Positions 61,800 through 64,000 of a stretch of DNA of 64,000 nucleotides are shown here, piece by piece. Both the position numbers and the translations under genes were made by a program. Numbering within the stretch: position 1 is the first letter of the stretch; every line of letters starts with the position of its first letter. Origin of the DNA: JBNNGK01 sp050268245 (GTDB lineage: Bacteria; Pseudomonadota; Gammaproteobacteria; Enterobacterales; Enterobacteriaceae); NCBI RefSeq assembly GCF_050268245.1, contig NZ_JBNNGK010000005.1, positions 124,001 through 188,000 on the forward strand, given 5' to 3'. The notes below the pieces were generated by a model, which was not told the DNA's origin, did not search any database, and saw only the letters and a program-made list of their open reading frames with translations.

Positions 61800-63990
61800 A
61801 TGCGATTATCCGCTTTAGTATTGGCAATGGGGATGGCGCTAAGCGCCCAGGCGCAAGCCGAAGACAGCAAACAGGAATCTGACACCGTGGTGCCGGGTGA
61901 GCAGGCAAAGGCGCAAAATACCACCGCGCGAGCCAAAGAAAACCGTAATCCGTTCTACCAACCCAGCCCGTTGGTGTTTCAGGCCCCGCCGTTCGATCGC
62001 ATCCAAGATACCGATTACGCACCCGCCATCGACGCCGGTATCCAACAAAAACGGGAAGAGGTGGAGCGCATCGCCAACAATCCTGATGCGCCAACTTTCG
62101 ACAATACCGTGGTGGCGTTGGAACGCACCGGCGCGCTGTTAACGCGGGTAATGAGCGTATTTGGTGCCATGACCTCGGCCAATACCAACGACACGCTACA
62201 ACAGCTAGATGAGGAAACCTCACCGAAGCTGGCGGCGCTGGATGATGCCGTGATGCTCAACAGCAAGCTTTTTGCGCGTATTAACACCATTTACCAACGG
62301 CGTGATGCGCTGGATCTGGATGCGGAATCTCGTCGGCTACTGGAAGTGACCTATCAACGTTTTGAACTGGCTGGCGCTAATTTGTCTGATGCGGATAAAA
62401 CCAAACTGAAGGCATTGAATCAAGAAGCGGCCACGTTGAGCACCCAGTTCACCAATAAACTGCTGACGGCGACCAAAAACGGGGCGCTGGCAGTCAGAGA
62501 ACCGTCCAAGTTAGACGGCCTTTCCGCCGGGGAGATTGCCGCCGCGGCGCAGGCTGCCAGCGAACGCAATCTGGCAAACCAGTGGTTGCTGGTTTTACAC
62601 AACACCACGCAACAACCTGGGTTACAAAGCCTAAGCAATCGGGATACCCGTAAAGCGCTGTTTAATGCGTCTTGGACGCGTGCCGAGCAAGGTGACGCTA
62701 ACGATACCCGTCACATTATCACCCGTTTGGCCAAGGTGCGTGCGGAACAGGCTCGTTTGTTGGGCTTCCCGGATTATGCCACCTGGAAACTGCAAAATCA
62801 GATGGCGAAAACGCCGAAAGCGGCGCTGAGCTTTATGCGAGATATTGTGCCGGCAGCCACCGCGCGTGCGCAACGTGAAGCCAACGATATGCAACAAATG
62901 ATCGACCAACAGCAAGGCGGGTTTACCTTGGCGGCCTGGGATTGGCCGTTCTACGCTGAGCAGCGTGCGTAAGGCTAAATATGATTTGGATGAGTCACAA
63001 ATCAAACCTTATTTTGAACTGAATAACGTACTCAATAACGGTGTATTTTACGCGGCGAATTTGTTGTACGGCATCAGTTTTAAACCCCGTAACGATCTGC
63101 CGGTTTACCAGCCTGACGTGCGGGTTTATGAAGTATTTGATAAAGATGGAGAATCGTTGGCGCTGTTCTATACCGATTTCTTTAAGCGCGACAACAAGGG
63201 TGGCGGCGCTTGGATGAGCAACTTTGTCGAGCAGTCCAAGCTCAATGGCACTAAGCCGGTAATCTACAATGTCACTAACTTCACTAAACCGGCGCCGGGG
63301 CAGCCAGCGCTATTATCCTATGATGATGTGATCACGCTGTTCCACGAATTCGGCCACGCACTGCACGGCATGTTTGCCGAACAACGCTATGCAAGCCTAT
63401 CCGGCACGAATACCGCCCGCGACTTTGTCGAGTTCCCGTCGCAGTTCAACGAACATTGGGCACGTGATCCCAAGGTGTTTGCTCATTTTGCCAAGCACTA
63501 CCAAACCGGCGAGGCGATGCCGCAGGCATTGGTTGATAAGATTAACAAAGCCGATAAGTTCAACAAAGGGTATGACATGACCGAACTATTGGCCGCCGCA
63601 CTGCTGGATATGCATTGGCATAGCCTAACGGCAGGGCAGCCGCAGCAGGATGCCGATCGGTTTGAGAGCGGCGCGTTGCAACAAGAGCACATTAATCTTA
63701 GCCAAGTTCCTCCGCGCTATCGCTCCAGTTATTTCCAACATATCTGGGGGAACGGCTATGCAGCCGGTTATTACGCCTATCTGTGGACACAAATGCTGGC
63801 GGATGATGCCTTTCAATGGTTCAGCGAACACGGTGGCTTGACGGCGGAAAACGGTCAACGTTTTCGTGACGGAATATTGTCACGTGGTAACAGTCAGGAC
63901 TTGGAAAAACTGTACGTTGATTGGCGCGGCAAAGCGCCCAACATCGAACCGATGTTGATCAACCGCGGGTTGAAAGACCAGAGTCAATAA
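61800..63990 (+). pseudogene. dcp: Peptidyl-dipeptidase Dcp, split by a 1-nt insertion
   Basis: An M3-family zinc dipeptidyl carboxypeptidase in two frames. ATG 61800 with GGAGG upstream gives a signal peptide (MRLSALVLAMGMALSAQAQA|E), so it is a periplasmic form with an N-terminal extension. Frame 1 runs to a stop at 62972 after ...WPFYAEQRA. The protein continues in frame from GTG 62965 (VRKAKYDLDESQIKPYFELN), so the C at 62964 is one extra base. The catalytic LFHEFGHALHGMF is in the second half. Both halves are otherwise undamaged, so this is either a very recent mutation or a sequencing error. Dcp removes C-terminal dipeptides from oligopeptides. Confidence 0.9.
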
Positions 63991-64000
63991 GTAAATCTGA

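Noticed and set aside
62964..62972. Programmed ribosomal frameshift in dcp
   Set aside because: No slippery heptamer or downstream structure is evident; a single inserted base explains it better.

Overview
The window reads as a chromosomal segment of an enterobacterium of the Yersiniaceae, most likely Serratia or a close relative. The basis is the roughly mid-50s GC content, the gene content and order, and a Serratia/Yersinia-type intergenic palindromic repeat near 27.5 kb. Many genes are those found near the replication terminus of E. coli (add-ydgJ, malI-malXY, ydgA-manA-fumC-tus, ynfL/ynfM-mlc-ynfK-clcB, ynfA/B/D, ydfG, dcp). A Tus gene with a Ter site in front of it confirms a terminus-proximal position. 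The genus is inferred; no rRNA or other marker is present.

Layout. (1) 1-12.9 kb: a two-partner-secretion / contact-dependent inhibition (CDI) locus. It has a TpsB outer-membrane transporter (5' end outside the window), a 3565-residue CdiA-type exoprotein with VENN pretoxin motif and an AT-rich C-terminal toxin, and a 1-nt-overlapping immunity gene followed by a terminator. (2) 12.86-15.35 kb: a wreckage zone. It holds a ~98% identical but internally deleted second copy of a CdiA segment, a ParDE toxin-antitoxin pair, an inverted pair of Xer-like/cer-like sequences, a tiny chimeric CdiA scrap, and what look like the two halves of a single SymE-like gene separated by about 2 kb. (3) 15.3-25.2 kb: sugar use, with a GH1 6-phospho-beta-glucosidase, araB-araA on the minus strand and araF-araG-araH-araC on the plus strand. 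araD is not here. (4) 25.2-32.7 kb: ydgJ, add, malY-malX with divergent malI and two MalI-type operators, and a PhzF-family enzyme. (5) 33-40 kb: a GH39-like glycosidase of AT-rich composition, ydgA, manA, fumC. (6) 40-46.7 kb: tus with its Ter site, a ynfM transporter broken by an internal deletion, a LysR regulator, mlc, a second bioD, clcB. (7) 46.8-52.5 kb: a tri-haem cytochrome c peroxidase with an FNR-like site, a drug-efflux MFS protein, two small periplasmic proteins, ynfA, ydfG, a GNAT acetyltransferase. (8) 52.8-61.7 kb: an enhancin-like M60 metalloprotease and a guaD-xdhABC purine-catabolism operon behind a textbook sigma-54 promoter with an upstream NtrC site. (9) 61.8-64 kb: a signal-peptide-bearing dcp split by a one-base insertion.

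How the genes work together: the TpsB/TpsA/immunity trio forms one toxin-delivery system, and the debris behind it suggests repeated recombination at this locus. The ara genes form an import-plus-catabolism unit sharing one divergent control region, lacking only the epimerase. malI-malX-malY is a self-contained PTS/C-S lyase module under MalI. guaD-xdhABC takes guanine through xanthine to urate under apparent nitrogen control. All functional calls rest on translated sequence and family knowledge; no database search was run.
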